From: Sphaerolaimus hirsutus
Lineage: Eukaryota > Nematoda > Chromadorea > Monhysterida > Sphaerolaimidae
Direction: 5' to 3'
DNA length: 64,000 nucleotides
NCBI GenBank assembly: GCA_964036195.1
Contig: OZ038460.1
Location: forward strand, 10,171,504-10,235,503
Shown here in pieces: positions 10,953 to 21,825 of the stretch. Under the pieces are notes generated by a model. The model saw nothing but the letters and a program-made list of their open reading frames with translations, had not been told where the DNA came from and did not search any database. Within the stretch, counting starts at the first letter, position 1; every line of letters begins with the position of its first letter. The translations under genes were made by a program, and so were the position numbers.

Positions 10953-13385
10953 TCAATCGATGCACCAATCGATTGGCAGCAGGCCAAGTCGTTTCAGCTC
11001 GCAGTTTGCCTTGCTGAAGCATTTGCTGCCCAGGAACTTGGAGGCGCTCAGAGGCGACGGATGTGCGCTCTGCAATGGGCGAGTCTAGTCTAGTTAATAA
11101 TGTGTGAAATATGCCACGCTCGTTGTCAAAGTACTGTCCACATATGTTGCATGCACTCGATCGTACTGATTTGAACACTTTTCGCTTGAATAATAATCAC
11201 TGACACAGGTTAAAAAGTCATACTTCGTAACTGAATGAAGCCACGAACAAAGTAAATTACAGCTGAAAGTTTCGATTATTTAACAGAGTTCCCATCCAAG
11301 CACGCGAAGATCCAACGTTATTCTATTTCTAAGAGGTTTTGGAATGCTGGAAAGACTGTAAAATATTTATACAATTGGTCGAAATATCTGCCACCGCGCA
11401 ACGATTGCTACACACCTTAACGACTGCATGTTTACCGGTGTCGACCAGTTTCTCCTTCTTGTGAGCGAAGCCGCCCCACAGGATGAACACCACAGCGGGC
11501 CGTTTGGCGCTAACCAACTTAATAACCGCATCGGTGAATGTCTGCCAGCCAATCTGCGCGTGCGAGTTCGCCTCGTGCGCCCTGCACGGGGTGGGCAAAT
11601 TGCTGCACTGACAATGTTGGCCGAATTATAATAAAGATATCGGGATGAGTGTCGGCTAAGCAGAGTTATCAAAACACTGTTTCTTTTAAGAAGCTTAACA
11701 TAAATTCCGGATGAAATGGCCTGTCAATCAAGAAAGAGTGCAAAATTGCACTTGCCACAGGCGGGAATCGAACCCGATGCCCTCGTATTGAACACGAGCG
11801 CCTTTACCGCTGGGACACAGTGGCAGCTGGGCTCCAGTAACAATTAGGGGCCGACATGCTGCGACGCTAAGGCTCTTAACAATAATAAACCAATTGTCAG
11901 ATGCCTCGTCAGGAATTTGGAAATTTCTACAAATTAAATAATTTCACAGTGCACTTCACAGGGTTCGAGATAGACCCCTCGCAACGGCGTACCTGACAGT
12001 GAGCGTGGCGTTGAGGAGTAGGACGCCCTGCTTGGCCCACTGCTCCAAGCAGCCGTGGCTGGGCGTCTTGAAGCCCGCAATGTCCGTGCTCAGTTCCTTG
12101 AACATGTTCTTCAGCGAGGGCGGGGCCTTGACGCCGCGGCACACGGAGAAACACAGACCGTGCGCCTGCGAGCCAATGTCATCGCATGCCCATGTTCGTA
12201 AAACCATTTAGGGAATATAATCATTTATACTCGGCTGACCGTAAAGTATACTTATGTATTCATTTTCACTAAAAAATAAAATATTTTAAAAAGAAAAAGG
12301 CGGAGTCGCGTACACGCAACGAATGTTTTTTCCTGGGCATTTTTTTATTTTTTTTGCCGGAACAAATTCGTTTTTATTTACGATGACGTCATGATGGAGT
12401 GTTTCCTTCGGAAAATTGCATAGCATGCGGTCCGCAAAGTATACTTGCTTGTGTTTCGCATCCGCACTACATTTATTGATTGATTGTTTGATAGCAAGAG
12501 GTTGCTGGCAACTGAATCAATTTTTTAAATGGTTATTGGTGTTGGTGCATACAATACATTTGGGCACTTGATTTTGATTTGATTTTTCGTATTTCCTCAA
12601 AATTTAGGTCAATTTTGACTTCGCGAAAAAATTACAATACGGGCTTCCACGTATTCTATTTTATGCGCACCTGTCCAACATCGTGGTAAGGATCCTGACC
12701 AATGATTACAGCTCGGACATCGTCCAGCGGCGTCAGATTGAGTGCGTTGAATATTTGATGTTTTGGAGGGAAGATTTCCTTGTCAGCCTTGTACTCCTTG
12801 TCCAGGAAGCTCTCAATCGACTTGAAATAGTCCTTCTCAAATTCAGATTTCAGGGCGCGCTGCCAGCCCTGCAAACGGGAAACGTTATCACAATGGCCAC
12901 CCGCACACTAGTTGACACATGTGTGTCAACTGGTCAGTGTCAACTTAGATTTCGACTTCACGTGCTCCAAATGCGCATGCGGCGATGCTGAAAAAATATA
13001 TGGCGACAAGTGCATTGAGAGGTGGCACTGCGACACGTGAAGCCGAAATCTGAGTTGATAAAATGCAGACCAGTCGACACACGTGTCAACCAGCGTGTGA
13101 GCCGCAAAAATGTATTCACGCAAGTGTTAAGTGTAGGTATTTAAGTAACGTGTACGGTCACATAGAGACGCACGCGGGAAGAACACATGCCACCCAAAAA
13201 CTAACAGAATCAACCACCAAGTCTGCCAACGATGAAGTTTTCGCCTGCTCCGCTGTGGGTAGCTTCGAGTCAGTTTTCTCAGCGGACGGAGTCACCTTAA
13301 TGAACGACGTAAGCCGCGACTGCTTCGGGACACCTGCAAAGCGACAAACCGTGCTGGAGACGTACGAAGACCAGGGAAAAATCAA
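10953..13385 (-). CDS. UNG: Uracil-DNA glycosylase, family 1, 5 exons
   Basis: Excises uracil from DNA as the first step of base-excision repair; nuclear and/or mitochondrial. Exons in gene order: 13385-13215, 12868-12671, 12165-11993, 11581-11416 and 11069-10953 (TGA). They join in frame to 274 aa; human UNG is slightly over 300. Visible motifs: GQDPYHD (water-activating loop) at the end of exon 2, AHGLCFSV and [10 protein letters not shown] in exon 3, [10 protein letters not shown] and WGGFAHKK in exon 4, AHPSPLS (the minor-groove HPSPL loop) and PIDW at the C terminus. Exon 1 contains QSRLTSFI, which fits the Qxx[IL]xxF[FI] PCNA-binding (PIP) box of UNG2-type N termini. The exon 1 donor could be 3 bases different (13218), and the start at 13385 is the first in-frame Met of the open stretch, so both are less certain than the core. 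Confidence 0.93.
11753..11824 (-). tRNA. tRNA-like sequence, apparent anticodon UCA (likely pseudo-tRNA or SINE head)
   Basis: A 72-nt cloverleaf can be drawn on the minus strand: acceptor stem with one T:T mismatch, AGCGGTAAA-type D loop, perfect 5-bp anticodon stem CTCGT/ACGAG around loop GTTCAAT (anticodon TCA), and T loop TTCGATT on a stem with one weak pair. UCA would read UGA. It is too short and lacks the long variable arm of a selenocysteine tRNA, so a suppressor-like pseudogene or tRNA-derived SINE is more likely. It lies in the UNG intron between exons 3 and 4. Confidence 0.5.
12223..12446. mobile_element. MITE, TATACTYGGCGGACC-type ends
   Basis: Ends resemble ATACTCGGCTGACCG and CGGTCCGCAAAGTATAC. 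Internal features shared with 24535-24818 include GACGTCAT and GTGTTTCCTTC. In the UNG intron between exons 2 and 3. Confidence 0.65.
12900..13100. mobile_element. MITE with GCACACTAGTTGACACATG-type ends
   Basis: Left half CGCACACTAGTTGACACATG, then GATTTCGACTTCACGTG, is mirrored at the right by CACGTGAAGCCGAAATC and CACACGTGTCAACCAGCGTG. Sits in UNG intron 1. Confidence 0.7.
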
Positions 13386-13554
13386 ACTAAATACGTATTT
13401 CTCCTAATAGAACAGCATACCTCCAATAGAACGGCACCTCGAATAGAACGGTAGGTAAAATAGTTGGCGAAAAAGTATAACGGCGCTCTTCTATAACAAA
13501 TACGCTTACAAGCAGTGGAGCGCACAGAACCCTATCGCAATTTAATAAAAAAGA

Positions 13555-13684
13555 TCTGTGATAAATTTCGTAATTAATTACTTCATGGTAAAAACGAAAT
13601 ATTATGAAAAGTGTATAGGTAATTTCAGTTCATTATTCAGATCGGTTATTGTAGGTTTCCACACAAAGTGTCCGCCGAGTATAA
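13555..13684. mobile_element. Partial MITE, TATACTYGGCGGACC family
   Basis: Right end AAGTGTCCGCCGAGTATA and interior (GATAAATTTCGTAATTA, GGTTATTGTAGG) match the copies at 25258-25455 and 28829-29011. The left end is not recognisable. Confidence 0.6.
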
Positions 13685-13793
13685 CTAGAAACTGCTAACT
13701 TACTGGGACCATTCGAAGCAGCGGCAGCGGGTCGCTTTTTTGGCGGCATTTTTAATACAGATCTGGACAAAATGATGGAGCGAAGGCCAGATG

Positions 13794-14668
13794 CCTAGTG
13801 ATGGAAACGGCTCCGCACCTGTACGCACAAACGCCCGGCGCGCACAAACGCCTGGCACGCACAAAATGAAAGTCCGGTACGCACAAACGCCCGGTATGCA
13901 CAAAACTGTAGCTGTGTGCGTGCCGCGGCGGTTTGAAAGGTTGTCATTAATAATAAAAAACAGCCGAAAAATTTTAGTCACGCTGCCATGCAAAGGTTTG
14001 ATGAAATTGCCATGCTGCAGTTTGCTGTGTTAGTAGCCTACATTTTGTTAGGATGTGTATACATTACCAGTGAAATGATATCCTACTTTTGATAGCTCAA
14101 TGTGAAAATGGTATGGTATTTATATGATATATTACTTTGTGCATTCAAAAGCATACACATGTTTTGCTGCAGCGTCCAATTTTTGTTGGCTTCAGCCATT
14201 TTTGGGGGATCACAAATATGTCAAAATGACTGTCAGAATATCGAAAAAATGGTCGATATTCGATATTTTTTTAAAATTTTCGATATCGATATTCAATATG
14301 AAAAAATGGTCGATATCCGATATTCGATACGATATATCGTCCCAACCCTACTGGTACGCACAAATGCCCGGTATGCACAGAGCATCAGATTTGTGCGTAC
14401 CGGGCATTTGTGCGTGGCGGGCTCAATTTTGTGCGTGCCGAGCGTTTGTGCGCGCCGGGCGTTTGTGCGTAGGAGGCCTGGCCCATGGAAACACCCCGGC
14501 AGCGAGAAAAACGAAAAAAAAGTAGAAATTAACCGTGCAGCGACCAAAACCCAGGCTTTATACAAAATGTTACCAATCTTAATTATTCAGATGGAGTATG
14601 GTAGATTTCAATTAAAGTGCTGCGCTGACAATAGATCAACACCATCATTAGGGCAGTTCCATCACTAG
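13794..14668. mobile_element. Composite inverted-repeat element with GTGCGTTTG units
   Basis: A perfect 13-bp inverted repeat CCTAGTGATGGAA / TTCCATCACTAGG bounds the region. Inside, two inverted arms (about 13818-13908 and 14386-14482) consist of short tandem units of the type TACGCACAAACGCCCGG. The interior up to 14349 includes GATATCG-rich sequence ending in CCAACCCTA, a terminus seen again at 52792. No 8-bp target duplication was found at the 13-bp ends. Confidence 0.6.
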
Positions 14669-14765
14669 GTACCAGTAGATTGTGTGCCGCTTTCATGAAG
14701 TTTCCTTGAATCTCGTTATTGGAATCGTTTATTCACGCGGTGACAGGTGCCCTTTCGTTTTCTTT

Positions 14766-15350
14766 ATTAATTTTTTCATACATAATTTATTATGACGTCA
14801 TTTGTTAGTACCAATGTCACTGTCGCCCAACTTATGTATTTATTCGATAAAATTGAAATAAATAAAATAAAATAAAACTGGATAATTCAATTATTCAATT
14901 TACGTGATTAAATTGCCTATTCGATCGACCAATTGAAGGTCGATCTTCCTTTTTTGATCTTTTTTTGTTCACATTTGGGTAAATATTGATACACAATGCT
15001 AGCTCGCCTCAGATTTTGACTTGGCAAACCCCCAAAAATGACGACGCAAGGAAGCGATCAACCCCCACTGGCAGCTCGAACGGTGACGCCGCGCGCTTGG
15101 GGTGCAAAGGAGCTGAAACGCTATGGCGGCTGGAGGGTACGTTTAAAATGGTTAAATCGGATGTATAAAATGGATCAGGTTTGATTTTTGATTAGCTGGT
15201 CGCTAAGCTAGTTTAGGCAGATAAAACGCTCAATGTACAGCGAGGTGCCGCACATGAACGTTTTATTAAGCTGGTTTTGGATTTGCCATCCGTTAAAGTA
15301 TTTGGTGCGCGGACCCAAAGGCGGTCCACCTGCCACGAGCTTTTTAATTT
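14766..15350 (+). repeat. Left pLTR of the Penelope-like element
   Basis: Direct repeat of 20360-20944. It carries the ORF1 start codon (15038), the 33-codon first exon and the splice donor AGG|GTACGT at 15137, so promoter and first exon are duplicated with the repeat. Confidence 0.9.
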
Positions 15351-17122
15351 GGTTCTATCAATTTCCGTCTGACTTCGTGAGGGCAAACCCAGAGTCAGCG
15401 GAGGTGATTACCTACCTATTCTAAAGTTTTTTGACTTTCCCTCCTTCGTTTTTATTATTTTTCATTTTACCCAAAACATCTTTTTGAAATATTTTATGGA
15501 TTGTTTGTACACAATACCTTCGCGTCCCTGTGTACAGACACTTTTTATGGGACCACAAGCCTTCGTGCCCATGTGTTTCCCTTTCCTTTATGCTCATAAG
15601 CCTTCGAGCCCATGTGAGTATAATTCACTTATTGATCAAATATTCAAGCCATTTTATTATATCAAACCAAAATATTATTGTAACCTTTTTTAAAAAAGTT
15701 TTTAAAATTTTTCGATAAAATTTTAAATTATATGTCTATGGTTTCAGCCCACGCTGCCGACGTATGAGCAGTTGTGGGCCAGAACTGTGGATGTGGAGCG
15801 CGAAATCCGCGGAAAGAACCTAATTTTTCACGGCTTTGGAAAAAATCATAATTTTAAAAAAGCGGATTGGAGACCGATTATGTTGGAGATTTTTGAAGCA
15901 TGCGGATATTCGGAAGAGCACGAATATGTTAAAGATGTGTCAGAAGTGCAAATGAGGGGTGGCACTATTGTTATAAAGTTTTGTCATGCGGAAAAGTGTC
16001 AGGCCATGATAAAATCACCAATGCCCCCGGGCACCTTGATTCGCGGCAAAAAATTAACGGTATCCAAAGATAAAACGCCCGAAGAACGGGAATGGTCAAG
16101 TTACGCCGTGGATAGGTGTAACTGGTTTAACGATGGCCAGTCTGAGCTAGATGCTAGATGGCGGGACGACCAAGTTTGTTCTACTGAATATTCGTTCGCG
16201 AATATTCACGATTTTAATAACTTTATGTATTTATTCCCGCTTAAAGGTTATGCTGAAAGCTCGTGGCGCCGAACGAAATGCGAAAGCGGACTGGATGTGC
16301 CTGGGCGATTTTGAAACGAAATACAAAGCGGAAATTCAGTTTGGCAAGGAGAATCCTAGTGCAGAAACGAAGAAAAGAATCGAAATCCGAGCCAAAATTG
16401 GAAGCAAACGCGCGGCACCCCAAGACACCGAAATGGAACACTCTCATATGCAGGCCAGAAATACTTCAAACGCGCAGAGTTCCACAGGTGCGCTTGAAGA
16501 TGCCCCTAATGCACTCTTTACAGACATTTTACAACTTAGTTTACATAGTGAGTTTTTTCCAGATGTTTTTGTGTCACCGATTGCCAATTCGATCCCCGAG
16601 AATAATGAAAAAGCTCCCGTCGATGATTTTAAGTCCCCTGAAGTGATTACTTTGTCCGAAAGTTCCTTTGAAGAAAAAGTCACTTTAGAAGATTCCAAAA
16701 CTTCTCGCAAAAGAGTACTTTCCCATACCGGTTCTACTCCTAATCCCCTGGATAAAATTGGCAAGGTGGTTCCGGTAACTCCGGAATCAGAAAATTCGAT
16801 GAAAACGCCTGTGAAATGTAAAGGCAGAGGCTTTAATGAATTTTTGTCGCAAAATGGGTTGCTGAGATCTGCAACGTCAACCCCTGAGTCTGTTGTTTCC
16901 AACTCGATGACCAATTTTAGGGGTAGGGGGTTTTCTGCAGATTTTGCGAAAATAAATGGGTGCTTACGCACTAGCACGGAAAATTTGGGTGAGGCGGATG
17001 TTTTTGATAGATTGGGTAGAGCGCCGCGACGCTCTGTTAGACTGGCTAATTTACCCACGCACGACTATTTAAATTTACATACAGGCTCTCGCGGCAGGCA
17101 GCGAGGCGGAAAAGGAGGATAA
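15038..17122 (+). CDS. ORF1 protein of the Penelope-like element, spliced
   Basis: Exon 1 15038-15136 begins MTTQGSDQPP and ends at a strong donor (GTACGT). The acceptor TTTCAG at 15747 opens exon 2 (15748-16173). A second, 73-nt intron (16174-16246, GTTTGT...TTAAAG) is inferred because it restores the frame. Exon 3 is 16247-17122. The product would be about 466 aa. Exon 2 encodes IRGKNLIFHGF and later GGTIVIKF and GTLIRGKKLTV, with the beta-alpha-beta feel of the RRM-like nucleic-acid-binding domain found in many retroelement ORF1 proteins. Exon 3 is basic at first, then Ser/Thr/Pro-rich, with an Arg/Gly-rich tail (RGRQRGGKGG) and a repeated motif near KGRGFNEFLSQNG / RGRGFSADFAKING. Probably binds element RNA. 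The second intron is the weakest point; a frameshift is the alternative. Confidence 0.7.
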
Positions 17123-17363
17123 ATTTGTTTTGAATGTTTTGAAATGAAAATTTTACGCGTTTCCGTAATTTTCATTGTGATACACTGTTTTGATAAAGGA
17201 GCATGCCCTTAATCAGGTGTGCAAATAGTTGTTTTGCTTAGAAATAAAAAATCGAGCAATTAATTTATTGTTTTCTTATTTGCACAGCGTTTTGTGGATT
17301 TACAGTTGCAGTTATTTGTTGATTGTGATTACGTTTTTCATATTTTTACGAGAATAGTCATTT

Positions 17364-20360
17364 ATGAAAATCGCTGTTCATGCATTGTCCCTTTTATTAC
17401 AAAGATCCCTGGCAGCAAAAAACCAACCTTTCCCTATGGCTAATAATACTGATACAACCTCAGATTTATATGCCTTGGAAGGGTTTCCACTGCTTTACAG
17501 AATTTCGGGTCGTGTTTTGAAGTTTGATAATATTTACGAATGGGCTCAAGTCCGTAAAACCGGCCATTTGGGCTGGTCGATGGACTTGGACAATAATAGG
17601 TTTGTCTGCGTGGACAGTCGTGAAGGGACACCTACACAGGCATGCGGTGGGGGTCGCTGCCGCACCTGCCCCCAGATTGACACCAGCACTTTTATCCGGT
17701 CATATGTTACAAAGGTGTGTTACACTTACAATGCCCTGCGTAATCCCCCCTGTTGTCTGACAAAACGTGTGGTGTACTTAATTTCATGCACCTGTGGATT
17801 TCAATATGTTGGGGAAACTAAGCATTCGTTGCACAAACGTGTTATGCAACATAGAAGCGCGATCAACAGAAAAGCTTCTAATAACGTACTTTATTCACAC
17901 TTTTCCAATAAGAATTGTGACTTTGAAAATGTAAAAATTAAAATTTTGGAACAAATTGCTGATATTGACATAGATAATAGAACAAAAACTTCACTTTTCA
18001 CTGAATATGAAAACTTTTGGATAAGGTTACTGTTTACTTCTTATCCTTATGGCTTGAACCAAAAAATTAAAGGTATTGGTTTAATAACTAACGTTAACTT
18101 AGAAAAAGATATAAAACATTCACTTCCATTTTTTGATGCTTCTCTACCTAGATATCCTAGAAATAGACCAAAAGTTCACTATTCTGGTAATATTGTAAAT
18201 TTGGAAATTGAAATTATGCATTTAAAAGGTCCGGACGATGTTTTCCAATTTTTAAGACATTTACCTAAAAACAAATTTGGAAAATGTGTTCAAGTATTTC
18301 ATCAATTAAAATGTGATGGGAATATTTCTAAAAATGTTTGGAACTGTTTAAAATATGGAATAGAAGCAAGGCGACGGACTTTTCAAGTTCGTCACAAAAA
18401 ACAAATTGTTAATCCGATTTTTGTTAACTTTCAGCATGAGACTCCAGCAGATGACAATGTGGCCATTTCGATTTTCAAACGTAAACAGTTGACTAAATGG
18501 CTGAGTGATGAGCAGAAAAAACTGCTAGATCGGATGTCCCTAAAAGTAAGCTATTTATCACCATTGGGGTTGCAGTTTTGCAATCATACAAAACTGTTAA
18601 AATCGCTGGACTTAAAAAGTATTAGAAATTTAATTCAAAGGCCTTGCAAATGTGTTGAAAACTCACCCTACTTTAACAATTATCATAGTCATATTGTTAC
18701 AGGTAATTTACAAATAATAGATGATACTGATTTAAGAAAATTGTTCAGCTATGGTACTAATTATCGGATATCACCGGAACCCAATTACAGTTTAACTTTT
18801 TACAAATACGTTGAGGTTCTGAATAAAATTTTAAAAGTGTTTGAAGAAACTCGTTTTGAATATGTAAACTTGCAACGCTTTCGAGAAAGAGGGATTTTTG
18901 CAATTAAATGTAAAATGAAAACTTTTGAAGTTGACTCATCTAGAATTTCAAAAATTAGATTCACTAGCAAGCTACAAAAGTGTTTAAATGAATTTCATGA
19001 AAAATATGTAGTTACGGTCATAGATAAAGCTTCAAATACCTATGCGATTCAATGTAAAAAATTTTATATCCTTCAACATTGTAAAGAGATGGGTATGTTA
19101 CCTGATATGTCCAATCCATGCAACTTTGGCAATGCTACATATCGTTTTTGGACAGATGACTCGAATAAAATTTCTGAACTGATAAATTCTCATTTAACAT
19201 CTAACATTGAGTTTGAATGCGATCCAGATCGATTTGAGCGTAAGATTGCACTACTTTATGGGATACCTAAGTTCCATAAAAATCCAATAAAATATAGATT
19301 TATTGCAGGATCTAAGACCAGCACTGTGAATGGATTGGCATGGACAATGCATTTGATTTTAGTGGATGCACAGAAAAGATTGAAAGCATACAATCAGGTA
19401 ATTGTTGAAAATGGTGGCTTAAATGGGTTTTGGATAGTATTAAATAGTACAGAAGCTAGTAATAAATTAGCTATGGCTGATACGTTAGACTTTGTAGCGT
19501 CATCAGATTTTTCAAACGCGTATACAGCTTTGCCTCATGACGCGATTTTTTCCAATATTTGTGGCCTCTTAAAATTGATTATGAAAGACAAAGTGTACGT
19601 GATTTCGAAAAATAAAGCTACTTTGAAATTTATTCATCAAATTTCTAATCGGGATATGGTGATTTTCCCCTATAAAAGATGCGTTGAACTCTTAAAAACT
19701 CTGCTTGATAACACCTTTGTGTCGTTTGGAAAAATGTTATTTAAACAACATACCGGTATCATCATGGGGAGTTCAGTTTCCCCTGAGCTTTGCAATTTGA
19801 CTTTGGGTTTTATGGAATTTTCATTTATGAGAAATTCATCAAACATTACTGAAGCAAAATATTTGAATAATAAAGTATATAGATACATAGATGATACACT
19901 TTATTTCAACGTCCCTAACTTTCACGCAATTTCTCAAAAAATATATGGAAATGCATTGACATTAAATGAAGAGTTGTTAGATAATGGATTTAAAGCACAT
20001 TTTTTGGATCTAGATATTTCAATTCGTCCAACTTTAAATATAAAAATATTCAACAAAACCGATGAATTTACTTTTCCAATTGTATCAATGCCCTTTATAC
20101 ATACCAATCTGCGAGAAAATGTTTGCTATAATGTCTGGTATGCACAGCTTTTACGGTTTTGTTCAATTTGTTTTCAAAAAGAAGATGCAGAAACCAGAAT
20201 TAATTCCTTACTGACAATCTTTAAACATCATGGATACAACATTGGTAAACTGCGAAAATATTTTGATCGATTTTGCAATAGATATAATGGTCTATTGTAT
20301 AAATATAACATTTTTGATGGCAGTGACATTGACAACTGGGGTAATAAAATATTGTCCTAA
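17364..20360 (+). CDS. GIY-YIG endonuclease - reverse transcriptase (ORF2), 998 aa
   Basis: Copies element RNA into DNA at a cut target. Order of domains: a Cys cluster CGGGRCRTCP (residues 94-103); GIY-YIG nuclease with VVYLI (136-140), YVG (148-150) and the conserved Arg in HKRV (R159); a long linker; and a C-terminal RT with the fingers motif YGIPKFHKNP (near 630), palm motif A around SDFSNAY (D near 714), GIIMGSSVSPELCNL (motif B) and the catalytic YIDD (Y841-D844). No stop or frameshift interrupts it. The nuclease-before-RT order is the reverse of canonical Penelope. The stop codon ends where the right pLTR begins (one-base overlap). Upstream, 17123-17363 is a 241-nt spacer after ORF1, so ORF2 is presumably translated from its own or a bicistronic message. 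Confidence 0.93.
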   Translation: MKIAVHALSLLLQRSLAAKNQPFPMANNTDTTSDLYALEGFPLLYRISGRVLKFDNIYEWAQVRKTGHLGWSMDLDNNRFVCVDSREGTPTQACGGGRCRTCPQIDTSTFIRSYVTKVCYTYNALRNPPCCLTKRVVYLISCTCGFQYVGETKHSLHKRVMQHRSAINRKASNNVLYSHFSNKNCDFENVKIKILEQIADIDIDNRTKTSLFTEYENFWIRLLFTSYPYGLNQKIKGIGLITNVNLEKDIKHSLPFFDASLPRYPRNRPKVHYSGNIVNLEIEIMHLKGPDDVFQFLRHLPKNKFGKCVQVFHQLKCDGNISKNVWNCLKYGIEARRRTFQVRHKKQIVNPIFVNFQHETPADDNVAISIFKRKQLTKWLSDEQKKLLDRMSLKVSYLSPLGLQFCNHTKLLKSLDLKSIRNLIQRPCKCVENSPYFNNYHSHIVTGNLQIIDDTDLRKLFSYGTNYRISPEPNYSLTFYKYVEVLNKILKVFEETRFEYVNLQRFRERGIFAIKCKMKTFEVDSSRISKIRFTSKLQKCLNEFHEKYVVTVIDKASNTYAIQCKKFYILQHCKEMGMLPDMSNPCNFGNATYRFWTDDSNKISELINSHLTSNIEFECDPDRFERKIALLYGIPKFHKNPIKYRFIAGSKTSTVNGLAWTMHLILVDAQKRLKAYNQVIVENGGLNGFWIVLNSTEASNKLAMADTLDFVASSDFSNAYTALPHDAIFSNICGLLKLIMKDKVYVISKNKATLKFIHQISNRDMVIFPYKRCVELLKTLLDNTFVSFGKMLFKQHTGIIMGSSVSPELCNLTLGFMEFSFMRNSSNITEAKYLNNKVYRYIDDTLYFNVPNFHAISQKIYGNALTLNEELLDNGFKAHFLDLDISIRPTLNIKIFNKTDEFTFPIVSMPFIHTNLRENVCYNVWYAQLLRFCSICFQKEDAETRINSLLTIFKHHGYNIGKLRKYFDRFCNRYNGLLYKYNIFDGSDIDNWGNKILS

Positions 20361-20944
20361 TTAATTTTTTCATACATAATTTATTATGACGTCATTTGTT
20401 AGTACCAATGTCACTGTCGCCCAACTTATGTATTTATTCGATAAAATTGAAATAAATAAAATAAAATAAAACTGGATAATTCAATTATTCAATTTACGTG
20501 ATTAAATTGCCTATTCGATCGACCAATTGAAGGTCAATCTTCCTTTTTTGATCTTTTTTTGTTCACATTTGGGTAAATATTGATACACAATGCTAGCTCG
20601 CCTCAGATTTTGACTTGGCAAACCCCCAAAAATGACGACGCAAGGAAGCGATCAACCCCCACTGGCAGCTCGAACGGTGACGCCGCGCGCTTGGGGTGCA
20701 AAGGAGCTGAAACGCTATGGCGGCTGGAGGGTACGTTTAAAATGGTTAAATCGGATGTATAAAATGGATCAGGTTTGATTTTTGATTAGCTGGTCGCTAA
20801 GCTAGTTTAGGCAGATAAAACGCTCAATGTACAGCGAGGTGCCGCACATGAACGTTTTATTAAGCTGGTTTTGGATTTGCCATCCGTTAAAGTATTTGGT
20901 GCGCGGACCCAAAGGCGGTCCACCTGCCACGAGCTTTTTAATTT
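20360..20944 (+). repeat. Right pLTR of the Penelope-like element
   Basis: Direct repeat of 14766-15350 with one visible substitution. It again contains the ORF1 exon 1 and its GTACGT donor, here without downstream exons. Confidence 0.9.
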
Positions 20945-21825
20945 CATTCACGGTAAAATACTGTATGTACATATTAGGTATATTGTGTCGCGTTGGTTAT
21001 AGAGTGTACACAAAGACAAACATGACCCGCCGAGTTTTGTCATGTTTGAAAAATATGATCAGAGAAACGTGTAAATATCAGTGTACAAATAAGGGGATTC
21101 GTCGGTTTATGACATTGAAATAAACAAACAAATAAAGTTACAATTACAACTTGAAGTAAAACGTCCAATTTAGTTGAAACAGACTTGCAAATCGGAATAC
21201 ATCACTATTTCTTATAAGCATAGAAGAGAGCTGCACATGCACACTTGCGTACCTAATGTTTTGCAAGAGATTTTTCAAGATGTACCTGCAATTCTGCATT
21301 CGCATTTGTATACTCGGCGGACATGATACTCTGCCCTCTCACTGATTTATGTCTCGTGTTGAAAGCGTGCCAATGATTATTAAATCATGCGATTTCCGTA
21401 GAAAGATGAAAAAATTCATCGATGTGAATATGCTACTGAATAACATTAAAACAACAATCAATTTTGTCATCTTTTGATGAAACTCACATGCTTTAACCAT
21501 CGTTGGCACACTTCCAGCGGGAACCACGCGTGCAAGGTGTAAAGTAACCGGAGTATACCTACGTTTGGCTTAAAAAAAGTTTGGGAAAACACACACACTT
21601 AAACCGATTTTTTTCTGGAAAAATTCAAAAAAATTTCGAATAGTTTTGTATTTTTGGTTGAAAATGCAAGAATAAAAGAAAATGCAAGAATCATAAAATC
21701 CGAAACTGGAAGTACCCGTATGTCGTTCAATTGGAAGAAATACGGTAATTACTTGTAACTAGATACTCTGAGCACAGGGACGAGACTTATCACATAAAAG
21801 TATAGGTAAATAGTCATCACTCTAC
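20945..21825. other. No gene recognised; flank of the Penelope-like element
   Basis: AT-rich. A TATACTCGGCGGACAT end of the TATACT MITE family appears at 21308-21325 without a clear partner. AATAAA occurs at about 21121 and 21131 on the plus strand and might serve read-through from the element. Confidence 0.35.

Larger units (their letters stand above)
14766..20944 (+). mobile_element. Penelope-like retroelement with permuted domains (Naiad-like), nearly intact
   Basis: Two 585-bp direct repeats (14766-15350 and 20360-20944) flank a spliced ORF1 and an intact 998-aa ORF2 in which a GIY-YIG nuclease precedes the reverse transcriptase. Known Penelope elements have direct repeats (pLTRs), and the Naiad/Chlamys clade has GIY-YIG at the N terminus, so this fits that clade. 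I saw a single base difference between the two repeats (near 14943 / 20537), which points to very recent insertion or rearrangement. No target duplication is evident. I did not find a hammerhead ribozyme core (CTGANGA...GAAA) in the repeats. Confidence 0.88.

Noticed and set aside
14986..15168. 60-aa ORF in the pLTR (MIHNASSPQ...), repeated at 20580
   Set aside because: It is in a different frame from the spliced ORF1 exon with the strong donor and has no recognisable content; it is duplicated only because the repeat is.
16444..17058. 204-aa minus-strand ORF
   Set aside because: Antisense shadow of Penelope ORF1 exon 3.
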